From positions 1 to 44,132 of the forward strand of contig JAJZKA010000012.1 of the NCBI GenBank assembly GCA_021809805.1: a stretch of DNA of 44,132 nt, read 5' to 3'. The position numbers and the translations under genes are program-made. Shown here one piece after another: positions 31,723 to 41,667 of the stretch (position 1 is its first letter; every line of letters starts with the position of its first letter). Under the pieces are notes generated by a model. That model did no database searches. It worked only from the letters and a program-made list of their open reading frames with translations, and had not been told where the DNA came from. The stretch comes from Actinomycetes bacterium. GTDB taxonomy: Bacteria; Actinomycetota; Acidimicrobiia; Acidimicrobiales; Bog-793.

Positions 31723-32608
31723 GCTCGCACCGCCTGCTGGCGCGAGGTGCCCGCAGCGCGTCGCGGCTGATGGGACTGGCAGGCGGTCTCGCGGCGGTGA
31801 CGCAGCCCGGCGAGGAGCGCTCAGGAGGAGAAACGCGCTTCTCTGTCACCAGGTGCGCGACCTCGGTGATGCTGATCGTGCCGGACACACTGAGCGCGAT
31901 CGCCTGAACCGGGGGCGATCGCCTGATGCGGGCGCGATCGCCTGATGCGGACGGGCGCTCGACGCGCCCGTGCGGTGGGATCTCGGCGCGGATCCCGACG
32001 CCTTGGTGACGCGGCCAGTCGCCTGTGGGGCCGCGCTGATCTCACCGGTAAAGGCGCGCCGTACCGTGGGGCACGCATCGCCAGGGAGCCTACGATGATC
32101 CCCTCGACCACCGCTCCTGGGCAATCGAGCGCCGTCGACGGTCCCCGCCACGGTCGACGAACGCGTCGATGGCGAGCCCGATCAAGCGGCCCATGATCGC
32201 CGATCGATCCCGTCGTCACCAAGATGTGCTCGCGTGACCGGCTCACCGAGTGCCAGTGCGGCCAGGGCGCCAGGGCACCACCGGCTCTGTTTCTCGCACC
32301 AGTCATCGTCGGGCGCTCCGATGCAGCTCGCCCCGGGGTCGGCGCCGGCGCTCATCCGATGCACGTCCGACTCAGCTGCTGAGATGGCGGGCCGGCATCG
32401 CCGGCTGTGGCACCCCAAGCCACCGGGATGCCGCAAAGGACCGCTTTCGCCAAGCTGGTGACGATCGCCTCTTGCAAGATCGCGGGTCGGATCGCACGCT
32501 CGACATGGAGGACGCGCGCAGATCGGAGCACGCCATGGTCCGCCACTCGCGCGCAACCCAGGGCGTCGGGGCACGCTTCGGCCCACCCGCCACCTCGCGA
32601 GGGCAGCG
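31723..32608. other. Gene-free stretch with a small tandem repeat
   Basis: No ORF here has a recognisable product or a good ribosome-binding site; both strands show only overlapping Arg-rich frames. The only structure noted is the 19-bp tandem repeat at 31896-31952. The region may be a decayed regulator or transposon locus, but I cannot name a remnant. Confidence 0.5.
31896..31952. repeat. Three 19-bp tandem repeats with GCGATCGC core
   Basis: GCGATCGCCTGA starts at 31896, 31915 and 31934, giving three consecutive 19-bp units that differ only in their last seven bases (ACCGGGG, TGCGGGC, TGCGGAC). The GCGATCGC octamer is itself palindromic. Function unknown. Confidence 0.8.
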
Positions 32609-34780
32609 ATGACCATGCCTCCCCCGCTGGTGCGCAGCGGCCCACGCAACGTGATCGGCGCCCTGGTGGACGTCGTCACCGGGCGGCGCGCCAAGTACCT
32701 CGTGGTGGCGTGCTGGCTGGCGCTGCTCGTCCTCGCCGTGCCCATTGCAGGAAAGCTCGCGGACGTGGAGCACAACGAGGCGCAGTCCTGGCTCCCGGTC
32801 AGCGCCGAGTCCACCAAGGTGCTGAAGGCCCAGGCCGCCTTCCGCTCGCCGAACCTGCTTCCTGCCGTCGTCGTCTACCACCGCTCGGGCGGCCTCGATG
32901 CCGGCGACCGGACGAAGATCGCGACTGACACGGCGCGCTTTGCGCACCTTGCGCACGTAGCGGGCCCCGTCTCACCGGCGCAGTACGCCGCCGACGGCAC
33001 GGTCGCCGCCGTCGTCATCCCCTTCGATCTCGGTGCCGAGGGATGGCAGCGCGCCGCCGCGGCGGTCGCCGCGGTCCGCGCCGTGGCGGGCGGCCGCGCC
33101 GGCCTTGAGACCGACGTGACCGGTGCTGCCGGCTACGCGGCGGACGCCTCCCAGGTCTTCGCCGGGATCGATGGGACCCTGCTGTACTCGACGCTGGCCA
33201 TCGTCGTGTTCATCTTGCTCCTCACCTACCGCAGCCCGCTGTTGTGGCTGTTGCCCGTGCTGTCGGCCGGCGCCGCCCTGATGAGCTCTGAGGCGGTGAT
33301 CTACCTGCTCGCCCGCCACGCCGGCCTCACGGTCAACGCGCAGAGCGCCGGCATCTTGACGGTCCTCGTCTTTGGGGCCGGCACGGACTACGCGCTCTTG
33401 CTCGTCGCCCGCTACCGCGAGGAGTTGCGGGCGCGATCGGACCGCCACGCGGCGATGCGGGCCGCGCTGCGCCGCGCCGGCCCCGCGATCATCGCCAGCG
33501 CCAGCACCGTCATCTTGGGCCTGTTGTGCCTGCTGCTCGCCGAGACCAACTCCACCAAAGGCCTCGGCCCGGTGGCCGCGATCGGGATCGGCGTCGGGCT
33601 GGTCTCGATGTTGAGCCTGCTGCCCGCGCTCTTGGTGATCGCCGGGAGGTGGATCTTCTGGCCCACCGTCCCGCACTTCGCCTCGCCCGAGCCGACGGCG
33701 GCTGGAGCCTGGGCCCGCGTGGGGAACCGGATCGCCCGCCATCCCCGGCGCATCTGGACCCTCACGGCGTTCGGCCTCGCCCTCTTGGCGCTCGGGCTGC
33801 TCGGCTTCAGTGCGAGCGGCCTCACGAACCGCGAGGCCTACGTCGGCCATCCCGCCGCCGTGCGCGGCGAAGAGCTCCTCGCAGCACACCTCCCGGCGAG
33901 TGGGGGGAGCCCGATGATCGTCATCTCGAGGGCGGCGGCGACTGCGGTGCGCGCTGCGCTCGTTCGCGATCCCGGCCTCGCAAGCGTCTCTCCCCCACTC
34001 GACAAGGGCGGCAGGGCCTACTTCCAGGCCACGCTGCGCGTGCGGCCGGACTCCAAGGCGGCACGCAGCATCGTCGAGCGGGTGCGCGCCGAGCTCCACG
34101 CCATCCCGGGGGCTGGCGCCCTCGTCGGCGGCGACAGCGCGATCAACCTCGATGTCCAGCAGGCGGCGGTCCACGACCGCAACCTCGTGATCCCCGTCGT
34201 GCTCGCCGTCGTCTTCGTCGTGCTCGCGCTGCTGCTGCGTGCCCTGATCGCGCCGCTGCTGCTCATCGGCACCGTCGTGCTCTCCTTCTTCGCCGCCCTC
34301 GGGGTGAGCGCCCTCGCCTATCGCCACCTCTTTGGCTTCGCAGGCGCCGACACGGGCCTCCCGCTGTATGTCTTCGTCTTCCTCGTCGCCCTCGGCATCG
34401 ACTACAACATCTTCCTCGTGTCCCGGGTGCGCGAGGAGGCGCTGCGCCAGGGGACCCGGCGGGGCGCCATCAGCGCGCTCGCCGCCACCGGCGGCGTGAT
34501 CACCTCCGCCGGCGTCGTGCTCGCCGGCACCTTCGCCGTCTTGGCGACGCTCCCGCTCACGACCTTCGTCGAGATCGGGTTTGCCGTCGCCTTCGGCGTC
34601 CTGGTCGACACGACCGTCGTCCGCTCGGTGCTCGTGACGGCGCTCAACTTGGACCTCGGCGACGCCATGTGGTGGCCGGTCGGCCTGGGGCGCCATGGGA
34701 TTGAACCGCTCAGCGACACCTCGCGCCGTCAAGGCGGCGAGCCCGGCGAGGCGGCGGGCGGCCGGGCGCAGGCCAGCTAG
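32609..34780 (+). CDS. MMPL-family RND transporter
   Basis: The 723-residue inner-membrane protein has the duplicated MMPL layout: an N-terminal helix (KYLVVACWLALLVLAVPIAG), an extracytoplasmic domain, a helix bundle, then a second copy from about residue 375. The proton-relay motifs GAGTDYALLLVARYREE and GIDYNIFLVSRVREE mark helices 4 and 10. Actinobacterial members export lipids or envelope glycolipids, sometimes drugs; the cargo here is unknown. GAGGG lies just before ATG 32609. No neighbouring lipid-synthesis gene gives a hint. Length is close to the smaller actinobacterial MMPL proteins. Confidence 0.9.
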   Translation: MTMPPPLVRSGPRNVIGALVDVVTGRRAKYLVVACWLALLVLAVPIAGKLADVEHNEAQSWLPVSAESTKVLKAQAAFRSPNLLPAVVVYHRSGGLDAGDRTKIATDTARFAHLAHVAGPVSPAQYAADGTVAAVVIPFDLGAEGWQRAAAAVAAVRAVAGGRAGLETDVTGAAGYAADASQVFAGIDGTLLYSTLAIVVFILLLTYRSPLLWLLPVLSAGAALMSSEAVIYLLARHAGLTVNAQSAGILTVLVFGAGTDYALLLVARYREELRARSDRHAAMRAALRRAGPAIIASASTVILGLLCLLLAETNSTKGLGPVAAIGIGVGLVSMLSLLPALLVIAGRWIFWPTVPHFASPEPTAAGAWARVGNRIARHPRRIWTLTAFGLALLALGLLGFSASGLTNREAYVGHPAAVRGEELLAAHLPASGGSPMIVISRAAATAVRAALVRDPGLASVSPPLDKGGRAYFQATLRVRPDSKAARSIVERVRAELHAIPGAGALVGGDSAINLDVQQAAVHDRNLVIPVVLAVVFVVLALLLRALIAPLLLIGTVVLSFFAALGVSALAYRHLFGFAGADTGLPLYVFVFLVALGIDYNIFLVSRVREEALRQGTRRGAISALAATGGVITSAGVVLAGTFAVLATLPLTTFVEIGFAVAFGVLVDTTVVRSVLVTALNLDLGDAMWWPVGLGRHGIEPLSDTSRRQGGEPGEAAGGRAQAS

Positions 34781-35202
34781 AAGATCTCGTCGGCCCGGTC
34801 CCCGTGGCGCTCGGCGACCTGGCGCGAGCGCAGAACGAGCGCCCCCGGTCACGACAGCCGGGCACGGGCACCAGCCACGCTCAGGATCGCCTGCGCCCCG
34901 CTCAGCTGGTCGGTCCCGGCCGGAGGCATGGGAGGCAGGCCGCCCCCCGCGTCGTACCACCTCACTGGGCCCGGTTCGGCCCCGAGGACCGAGGTGGGGT
35001 GGCCATGCGCTCCTCGGGTCGCACGGGCGCTCGCCGAGGCGGCGCTCGCCCACCTGGCGCACCAGGCTTGTTCGCTAGGGCCAAATGGGATCGTCAAACT
35101 CACTTTTGCCCCCGCTCGCGCTGTGTAAGAAGTCGCTTCCATGGGGCTGGCCACGCCGCGCTGGCGCGGAGCGGCCACAGCTTGCGACCAAGGGAGATGG
35201 CC
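34781..35202. other. Intergenic stretch without a gene
   Basis: The 422 bp between the MMPL and SDR genes contain only short overlapping frames without ribosome-binding sites. Nothing recognisable was found; the SDR promoter presumably lies in the last 100 bp. Confidence 0.55.
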
Positions 35203-35961
35203 ATGGGACGAGTAGCGGGCAAGGTAGCGGTGGTAACCGGAGCGGCGCTCGGGATCGGCCGGGCCACGGCGTTGTTGCTGTCCCAAGAGGGCGCACGCGT
35301 TGCGGTCACCGACGTCTTGGACGAGGTCGGCCAACAGCTCGCCGAGGAGATCTCAGCCAAAGGCGGCGACGCTCGCTACTGGCACCTCGACACGGGCGAC
35401 GAGCAGTCGGTCGCCGACGCCCTCGCCGGGGTCGTCGATGCCTACGGGCGCCTCGACGTGCTCGTCAACAATGCCGGCATCTCCGGAGTGAGCAAGCCCA
35501 CCGACGAGATCACCCTCGAGGAGTGGAACCGGGTGATCGCGATCAACCTGACCGGCGTCTTCTTGTGCACCAAGCACGCGATCGCCTATCTGCGCCGAAG
35601 CGGTGGGGGCAGCATCGTCAACCTGTCTTCGATCTACGGTCTGATCGGCGCGCCGGACGCGCCCCCCTACCACGCCGCCAAGGGCGGGGTCCGCCTGATG
35701 AGCAAGACCGACGCCCTCTTGTACGCCGCCGACCACATCCGGGTGAACTCGGTCCATCCCGGCTTCATCTGGACGCCGATGGTGGAGCACTTCCTCACCG
35801 ACCAGGGTGCGTCCCGCGCCTCGATCGATGAGCTCCATCCAATCGGTCACATGGGCGAGCCCGACGACATCGCGTACGGGATCCTCTACCTCGCCTCAGA
35901 CGAGTCCAAGTTCGTCACGGGCAGCGAGCTCGTCATCGACGGTGGCTATACGGCCCGCTGA
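35203..35961 (+). CDS. SDR-family NAD(P)-dependent oxidoreductase
   Basis: The 252-residue classical short-chain dehydrogenase has TGAALGIGRATALLL (cofactor-binding TGxxxGIG), an Asp ending the second strand (VAVTDVLDE, favouring NAD over NADP), NNAG, the catalytic Ser in NLSSIYG and Tyr-Lys in YHAAK, plus the late HPGFIWTPM segment. AGGGAG lies 6 nt before ATG 35203, so this ATG is chosen over ATG 35197 and the much longer ORF start. It resembles 3-alpha/20-beta-hydroxysteroid and cyclohexanol-type dehydrogenases; the substrate is not known. Confidence 0.9.
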   Translation: MGRVAGKVAVVTGAALGIGRATALLLSQEGARVAVTDVLDEVGQQLAEEISAKGGDARYWHLDTGDEQSVADALAGVVDAYGRLDVLVNNAGISGVSKPTDEITLEEWNRVIAINLTGVFLCTKHAIAYLRRSGGGSIVNLSSIYGLIGAPDAPPYHAAKGGVRLMSKTDALLYAADHIRVNSVHPGFIWTPMVEHFLTDQGASRASIDELHPIGHMGEPDDIAYGILYLASDESKFVTGSELVIDGGYTAR

Positions 35962-36157
35962 GCGGCTCTCCGCTCCCCGAATGCGACCCCGGGCCCGTGA
36001 AGTCAGCGCTGGCGCCATCTCGGCCTCCCAGCCGGCTCGCCTGGCGAAACGGGCGCGGCGCCCGGGCGATGCAGGGCGGCGCCGGCTGATCCTCGTGATC
36101 CCCCGACGACACGACCTCGTTCGGACCGAGGACGTCGGGCGCGCCGAAGTCAGCTCA

Positions 36158-37825
36158 TCATCCCGGTGAAGACCCCTCGCTGATGGCCAATGGGTCACGG
36201 ACATGGAAGCGCGCGACGACGCTGTGCAGCATCGAGTCACCGCGAAGCCGGCGTGCGCGGCCGTGGACAGGTCGGCCATCATCGGTGGGCCCCTCGCTAT
36301 CGGGGGCCGGTGCCTGAAGATCTCGCCACGCCCGGCCGAGCCCGAGGACTCGATCGCCTGGCGTGTCCGCCAGCACCGCGACCTTCCCCGCACGCTCGCG
36401 CACCGGCACCGTCGCCTCGATGACACAGCCGTGTCCGGGCTCAGCGGTGATGCGCAGCGCGCCCCCAACGAGCTGGGCGCGTTCGGCCATGCCGCGCAGT
36501 CCAAGGTGTGAGGCCTGCCACTCGCCGGCGACCTGGTCGGGAACAAAGCCGATCCCGTCGTCGCGCACCTCGAGGCGGACCACGTCGGCCCCGAAGCTCA
36601 GCGTGAGCCGCACCGAGCTCGCCTCGGCGTGGCGCTCGACGTTGCTCAGCGCTTCCTGGCCGATGCGGAAGACCGTGAGCTCGACGTCACCGTCCAAGCG
36701 GCGCGGCTTTCCCTCGAGGTCGAGCTTGGTCTTGAGCCCTGCGCGACTCCCCACCTCGTCGAGCAGGCGGGCGAGCGTGGGGACGAGACCGAGATGCTCG
36801 AGCGCGGGAGGCCGCAGCCCACGCAGGATCTCGCGCAGTTCGGTGACGATCACCTCGGTGAGCTCGCGTGCGTCGGCGAGCTCGCTGCGCACGGGACCCG
36901 ACACCTCCTCGACCTCCTCGACGAAGTCGAGCGTCCGGCACAGCTGCACCAGGCGCTGCACGGGGCCGTCGTGGAGCTCCTGGGCGACCCGACGGCGCTC
37001 GTCCTCCTGCGCGCCAAGCACGTGACGGGCGTACGTCGCGGCCTCCTGCTCGCGGCGCATCTCCTCGGTGAGGTTCTCGATGACCACCTGCATCTGCACC
37101 TCGCCGCGCCGACTGCGCAACCGGCTCGGCACCGCCCGGAGGCGCGCGCCCTGCTCAGGCGCGCCAATAAGGGCGACGTTCCCCTCGAGCAGCGGCGCGG
37201 CGCTCGCACCGAACAGCTCCTCGAGTGGCCGTCCGACGATCGCGGCCCTCGAGGGTGGGATGGGGGCCGACGCAAACCTGCTCGGATCCGGCGCGCCGAG
37301 CAGGCGGCGGGCCGCATCGTTGACCTCCCGCACCACGCCATTGCCGTCGAGCAGCAGGATCGGTGCGGCATTGGCCTCGAACAGATCGCGGTATCGGTCA
37401 CGCGCGCTTTGTTCAACCGCCATCCGCCAGCCGACGAAGACGGCGACCGCATCGAGGATGAGCATCATCACGAGATCGGTGCCTGCGTCGTGAAGGCGGT
37501 GATCGCCGAGGTCCACGGCGATATCGCCGATGGCGATCAGCACGGTCACCAGCCCTCCGGTCAGCAGCGAGCCCGCCACCCCAAAGTTCAGCGCCGCGTA
37601 CATGATCGGTACGAGGAAGCACGCCTCGACGGCAAGGTCGAGCACCGAACCCGACGGGGTCGTGCCGGGGCGACCGGTCAGCAACTCGTTGCCGACGAAG
37701 ATGCCCACGACGAGCGCCTCGACAAGCAGGATGCGCGGATTGGCAAGCCAGCGGACGCGCCGAATTGCCGCCAGGACCGTCCTCGGCACGCTGGGATCGG
37801 GCGCGCGCGGCTGTGACCCTTTCAT
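36158..37825 (-). CDS. NarL-type sensor histidine kinase (HisKA_3)
   Basis: The 555-residue kinase has 4-5 membrane helices in residues ~20-140, a PAS-like domain (~150-270; ANAAPILLLDGNGVVREVNDAARRLLG), a HisKA_3 domain with the phospho-accepting His in EDERRRVAQELHDGPVQRLVQL, and a HATPase_c domain (FRIGQEALSNVERHAEAS for the N box, VRDDGIGF for the G1 box). A ~70-residue tail beyond the ATPase looks unconserved. ATG 37825 overlaps the response-regulator stop (ATGA) and replaces the longer ORF start. It presumably senses a membrane or redox signal and phosphorylates the partner regulator. Confidence 0.88.
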   Translation of the reverse strand: MKGSQPRAPDPSVPRTVLAAIRRVRWLANPRILLVEALVVGIFVGNELLTGRPGTTPSGSVLDLAVEACFLVPIMYAALNFGVAGSLLTGGLVTVLIAIGDIAVDLGDHRLHDAGTDLVMMLILDAVAVFVGWRMAVEQSARDRYRDLFEANAAPILLLDGNGVVREVNDAARRLLGAPDPSRFASAPIPPSRAAIVGRPLEELFGASAAPLLEGNVALIGAPEQGARLRAVPSRLRSRRGEVQMQVVIENLTEEMRREQEAATYARHVLGAQEDERRRVAQELHDGPVQRLVQLCRTLDFVEEVEEVSGPVRSELADARELTEVIVTELREILRGLRPPALEHLGLVPTLARLLDEVGSRAGLKTKLDLEGKPRRLDGDVELTVFRIGQEALSNVERHAEASSVRLTLSFGADVVRLEVRDDGIGFVPDQVAGEWQASHLGLRGMAERAQLVGGALRITAEPGHGCVIEATVPVRERAGKVAVLADTPGDRVLGLGRAWRDLQAPAPDSEGPTDDGRPVHGRARRLRGDSMLHSVVARFHVRDPLAISEGSSPG

Positions 37826-38481
37826 CCCTGGGTTCGGCGCTCCGCGCCGGGGGCGGCCACGAGATCGTGGCGCATCGCGAAGAGCACGACTTCGGTGCGC
37901 GAGCTGACTTGGCACTTCTCAAAGATGTGGTGGAGATGCCCCTCGACGGTGCGTCGGCTGATGCCGAGGCGGCTCGCGATGCGCTGGTTCGACAGCCCCT
38001 CGGCGAGCAGCTGCACCACTTCGACCTCGCGGGCGGTCAACGCGTTGACGTCATCGCTCCGGCCGGCCGGTAGGCGCGGCGAGACTCCCACGTCGAAGAC
38101 GAAACTGCCCGAGTGCACCGCCCGCACCGCATCGATGAGCTTTTCGGGTCGGGCGGTCTTCAACAGGTAGCCCGCGGCCCCTGCCTCGAGCATCGCCTCC
38201 ACGTACTCCGGGTCACCGAAGGCCGACAACGCAAGGACTCGCGAAGCGGGGCAGCGCCGGGAGATCTCGGCGGCGACATCGACGCCGTTGCGCCCGGGCA
38301 GGAAGATGTCGAGGATCACCACGTCGGGCTCGAGCGCCGCAACGACGTCTGCGGCCAGGTCCCCACGCTCGGCCTCGCCCACCACGGCGATATCGCCGCG
38401 GCGCTCCAGGATGTGGCGCGTCCCCTCGCGGGTCATTGAGTGGTCGTCGACGAGAACGACGCGAATCGCTCGGCTGGCCAC
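37822..38481 (-). CDS. NarL/LuxR-type response regulator
   Basis: The 219-residue regulator has a receiver domain (IRVVLVDDHSMTREG, phospho-acceptor Asp in VVILDIFLPGRNG, switch Lys in YLLKTARPEKL) and a C-terminal LuxR helix-turn-helix (LTAREVEVVQLLAEGLSNQRIASRLGISRRTVEGHLHHIFEK). GTG 38481 lies a few residues before the first strand and is favoured over the ORF start 38619, whose 46 extra residues look non-coding. The gene precedes its kinase and shares ATGA with it. The redox locus at 39.3-43.2 kb on the same strand is a possible, unproven target. Confidence 0.87.
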   Translation of the reverse strand: MASRAIRVVLVDDHSMTREGTRHILERRGDIAVVGEAERGDLAADVVAALEPDVVILDIFLPGRNGVDVAAEISRRCPASRVLALSAFGDPEYVEAMLEAGAAGYLLKTARPEKLIDAVRAVHSGSFVFDVGVSPRLPAGRSDDVNALTAREVEVVQLLAEGLSNQRIASRLGISRRTVEGHLHHIFEKCQVSSRTEVVLFAMRHDLVAAPGAERRTQG

Positions 38482-38768
38482 CGGCTCGGTCGCTCCCTCG
38501 ATGCCACCCCGCCCTCCGGCGTGCAGCCGCACGGCAACCGCCGCCCGCCTCACCGGATGCTCCCGGTGTTGCGACGCGGGGCGAGCGGCAGGCGCGCAGG
38601 TGGAATCACCGGGGTGCAATTTCCGAGCGGCACCGCGGGTCGGCCCGCTTGTGGGCGACCCCGCACCCGACCAGGGTGGTCACGCAAGCTCCGAACGGGC
38701 GCCGGGCGCGTGCAAGCCCGACCGCCCCCGGCGATCGCGACATGGCGCGACGAGGAGGAAGTGGACCG

Positions 38769-39254
38769 ATGCAGAGCGTCCGGACGGCCGATCGCCGGGG
38801 GGCGGCGCGCCATTCCGAGGGGACCGCCCGCTGGTGGCAGCGGCGTCCTGGTGACCCTGTCCTCGTCTCCCGGCGTGTGGCGCGCCGACTCGGTCGGCGG
38901 TTCCGCGCGATCGAGCATGAAGTCGCTGCGGAGCGGGCGGCGGCGGGTCTCGCAAAGCTCAATGAGCTCTCCTCCGCCGGCACCCGTGTCCTCGCGATCA
39001 ATGGCGCACCCGCCCGAGCGCGCTCGGGTCGGGTGCAGGCAACGCTCGTTACGGCGGCCGGGACGTGCCTCGTGCTGCGCGACGTCGCCGTCGAGCAGCT
39101 CGAGGCGGTACGAGCCCGCGTCGAGCAAGAGCCGCTCGAGATCGGCGGCGGCGCCATGCCCGGTGAGCGCGTCGTGGTCGTCCTCTCGGGACGCCGCGGA
39201 ACGTGTCACCTGAGCGGCAGCCGCCTCGAGGTGATCGCCCGATCCGCACCCTGA
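38769..39254 (+). CDS. Hypothetical protein, 161 residues
   Basis: ATG 38769 is preceded by a GAGGAGGAAG sequence about 7-10 nt upstream. The product has a charged N-terminal half with a helix (RRFRAIEHEVAAERAAAGLAKLNELSSAG) and a beta-rich C-terminal half (VQATLVTAAGTCLVLRDVAVEQLEAV, GERVVVVLSGRRGTCHLSG). Codon bias fits the neighbours. No domain is recognised and there is no signal peptide or membrane helix. It is convergent with the large flavoprotein gene, 14 bp apart. Confidence 0.55.
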   Translation: MQSVRTADRRGAARHSEGTARWWQRRPGDPVLVSRRVARRLGRRFRAIEHEVAAERAAAGLAKLNELSSAGTRVLAINGAPARARSGRVQATLVTAAGTCLVLRDVAVEQLEAVRARVEQEPLEIGGGAMPGERVVVVLSGRRGTCHLSGSRLEVIARSAP

Positions 39255-39268
39255 CGGCGCGTTCCGCA

Positions 39269-41656
39269 TTACCGCCCGCCCGACTCGACGCGCGAGGCGA
39301 GCGCCCGATCGACGACCTTCAGCGCCGCCGATGCGTCGACGTCGTGCGCGTCAGTGCCGATCCGCTCGACCAGCTCGGCGCGAGCCGCCACGAGGAGGTC
39401 GCGGCGGCCACCGGCGAAGCGGAGCAGGCGGTGGCCCGCCATCGCGGCACTCGCTGATGGCGCCAAGGCTCGGGCGTGCGCGGCAAGATCGCTCCGCGAG
39501 GGCGCCGGCAGCAGCACGCCGGCGATCTCGTCCGCAAGGCCCGCCAATTGCGACGCCGCGTCGCCGGGAGCGAGTACCGCCTCGGCCACGACTTCCGCCC
39601 CATTGCCCTCGAGCGCCGCGCGCAAGATCGCCGGCGCCTTCCTCGGCGCGACCCCATAGGTGCAAAACGTCGCAAACTTGCGGGCACCAAGGCTCGGCAA
39701 CCCCTCCAGCCATCGCCGCGTGGGACGCGCGGGCTGGACGCCTGCGACCACAAAGCCCTCCACCCAGGTGCCCACCACCACGAGGTCGGCGGCCGCGATC
39801 TCGGCCAGACCGACCGCGGCGAGCCGCTGCAGGTTGACACTGAGGCCCCGCGCGTCGAGCTCGTGGGCAAGCGCGGTCGCCGCGCGCTCGGTGCGACCGC
39901 CGCGGCTCTCATAGGCAATGAGAACGGCGGGCTCGCGTCCGGGCACCGCATGGGGGTGCCGCGACGGGCGTTGCTCAAGGATGGACTGCGCGGCACGGCG
40001 CCCCTGGGCCATCGCCTCGACGACCGTCGCCGGCCCGACGAGCGCGTCGCCGGCCACCCAGACCCGCTCCCCTGCTCCGAGCCCGGCAGACAGTCGGCCG
40101 ACCTCACGCCCGAGCGCGAGCGTGCCGACGGGCTGGTGGCGGGCAAAGGGCGGTGCGCCACCGGCCAGCAATCCGCTCGCCTGCCACTCGCGTGGCGGGA
40201 TCCCGCGGGCCCGGCGGCGCAGCGGCGCCCCGGGGACCAGTGGCGCGAACCCCTGATCGAGGCGATAGCCCATCGCCATCACGACGAGATCGACCTCCAG
40301 GGTCGCCGCGCCGTGCTGGACCACCTTTGGCGCCTTGTTGGCTTTGTCCTGGCGAGTGCGGCTGAGCACGGCAAGGCGGACCTTTCCTTCAAGGCCCTCC
40401 AGGCGCTCGAGCGTCGAGCAGAAGCGGATCTCCACGCCTTCTTCGGCGGCCTCGGTCAGCTCGTCAGGACGCACCGGAGCAAAGCGACGGTCCATCCAGT
40501 CCACGCAGATCGCCCGGTGGCCAAAGCGCCGCGCCAGGCGAGCGACGTCCATCGCCGTGTTGCCCGCCCCGAGCACGAGGACCGTCGCGGGCCGCCCGTC
40601 GGTGGTCTCGAGCAGGTCGAGCTCGCGCCCTTCAGCAAGTGCAAGGTGCGCGCGGGTCAAAAAGCGAGTCGCGTCGCAGACGCCTTCGAGCTCCCCGCCA
40701 GGCACCGGCAGTCGCAGTGGCACCCCTGCACCATGGGCGAGGACCACGGCGTCGTGGTGACGCAGCAGCGTGGCCACCTGGTCGGGCGCGACCTCGCTCT
40801 CGCAGCGCAGGTCGACCCCAGCCTCGCACAAGGCCGCCCAGGGGCGCTCCGCCACGGCGGCGGGCAGGGTGAACTCGGGAATCCCCCAGACGAGGAGGCC
40901 CCCCGGGCGCTCGGACTTCTCATAGACGGTCACCGCCGCACCCGAGCGCACGAGCTCGTAGGCCGCACCGATCCCGGCGGGCCCGCTGCCGATGATGCCG
41001 ACCGACATTCCCTCGCCCCGCTGGTCGACGGGCACCGGTGCAGGCACCGGCGCGTGGTCGGCGATGAAGCGCTCGAGCGCCCCGATCGCCACCGGGGCGC
41101 CGCCGGCGAGCGACCAGCTGCAGGACCCCTCGCACTGCACGGCCTGGTCGCAGACGCGCGAGCACACGTCGGGGAGGAAGGTCGTGCGCGAGAGCACGGT
41201 GTGTGCGGTCTCGAGATCGCCCGCGGCAAGCGCCCGGACGAAGCCAGGAATGTCGTTGTGGACCGGGCATCCCCGCACACAGGTCGGGTCCGGGCAGTCC
41301 AGACAGCGGCTCGCCTCGGCACGCGCGGCCTCCAGGCTCGAGATCCCCGGGCGGGTCTCTTCGCGCGAGCCCAGCAAGGACTCGGGATGGTGCGGGGCGA
41401 GGACGACCCGCTCGTCGACGAGCAGCGGCCCGTCGACGGTGATGGCAGCAAAGGGGCAGGTGCGAACGCACTGGCGGCAGCCCACGCAGCGCGCCTCGTC
41501 GACCTGGGCGATCCATCGCGCCAGATCCATCGACAACGCGGCGGCCGGGCAGCGCACCACGCACTCCTGACAACCCGCACAGCGGTCGCTCAGCACCTCG
41601 ACGTGCGGGTGTGCCCACTGCGCCGGGTCGGCGATGCGGTTTTCGGTGACGGTCAC
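39269..41656 (-). CDS. Ferredoxin / GltD-type flavoprotein / flavodoxin fusion
   Basis: The 795-residue protein joins modules that are normally separate. Residues ~20-75: two [4Fe-4S] clusters (C26, C29, C32, C36; C57, C60, C63, C67). Residues ~110-185: a Fer4_20/GltD N-terminal domain with two more Cys sets (RCLDCPDPTCVRGCP; CSRVCDQAVQCEGSC). Residues ~215-560: FAD site (GIIGSGPAGIGAA) and NAD(P) site (VLGAGNTAMDVA). Residues ~575-715: a flavodoxin-like FMN domain (VLIAYESRGGRTERA; VVVGTWVEGFV; FATFCTYGV). It should shuttle electrons between NAD(P)H, FAD, FMN and Fe-S partners. GTG 41656 has GGAGGGG upstream. It follows the membrane polyferredoxin gene by 11 bp. Confidence 0.85.
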   Translation of the reverse strand: MTVTENRIADPAQWAHPHVEVLSDRCAGCQECVVRCPAAALSMDLARWIAQVDEARCVGCRQCVRTCPFAAITVDGPLLVDERVVLAPHHPESLLGSREETRPGISSLEAARAEASRCLDCPDPTCVRGCPVHNDIPGFVRALAAGDLETAHTVLSRTTFLPDVCSRVCDQAVQCEGSCSWSLAGGAPVAIGALERFIADHAPVPAPVPVDQRGEGMSVGIIGSGPAGIGAAYELVRSGAAVTVYEKSERPGGLLVWGIPEFTLPAAVAERPWAALCEAGVDLRCESEVAPDQVATLLRHHDAVVLAHGAGVPLRLPVPGGELEGVCDATRFLTRAHLALAEGRELDLLETTDGRPATVLVLGAGNTAMDVARLARRFGHRAICVDWMDRRFAPVRPDELTEAAEEGVEIRFCSTLERLEGLEGKVRLAVLSRTRQDKANKAPKVVQHGAATLEVDLVVMAMGYRLDQGFAPLVPGAPLRRRARGIPPREWQASGLLAGGAPPFARHQPVGTLALGREVGRLSAGLGAGERVWVAGDALVGPATVVEAMAQGRRAAQSILEQRPSRHPHAVPGREPAVLIAYESRGGRTERAATALAHELDARGLSVNLQRLAAVGLAEIAAADLVVVGTWVEGFVVAGVQPARPTRRWLEGLPSLGARKFATFCTYGVAPRKAPAILRAALEGNGAEVVAEAVLAPGDAASQLAGLADEIAGVLLPAPSRSDLAAHARALAPSASAAMAGHRLLRFAGGRRDLLVAARAELVERIGTDAHDVDASAALKVVDRALASRVESGGR

Positions 41657-41667
41657 GGATTCCCCTC

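Noticed and set aside
32972-35062. 696-codon minus-strand ORF
   Set aside because: It is antisense to the MMPL gene, has low-complexity Arg/Glu/Gly-rich sequence and no domain; a GC-rich shadow.
35962-36157. AGCGG-CTCT-CCGCT after the SDR gene as a terminator
   Set aside because: The 5-bp stem is short and has no T-tract, so termination is not supported.
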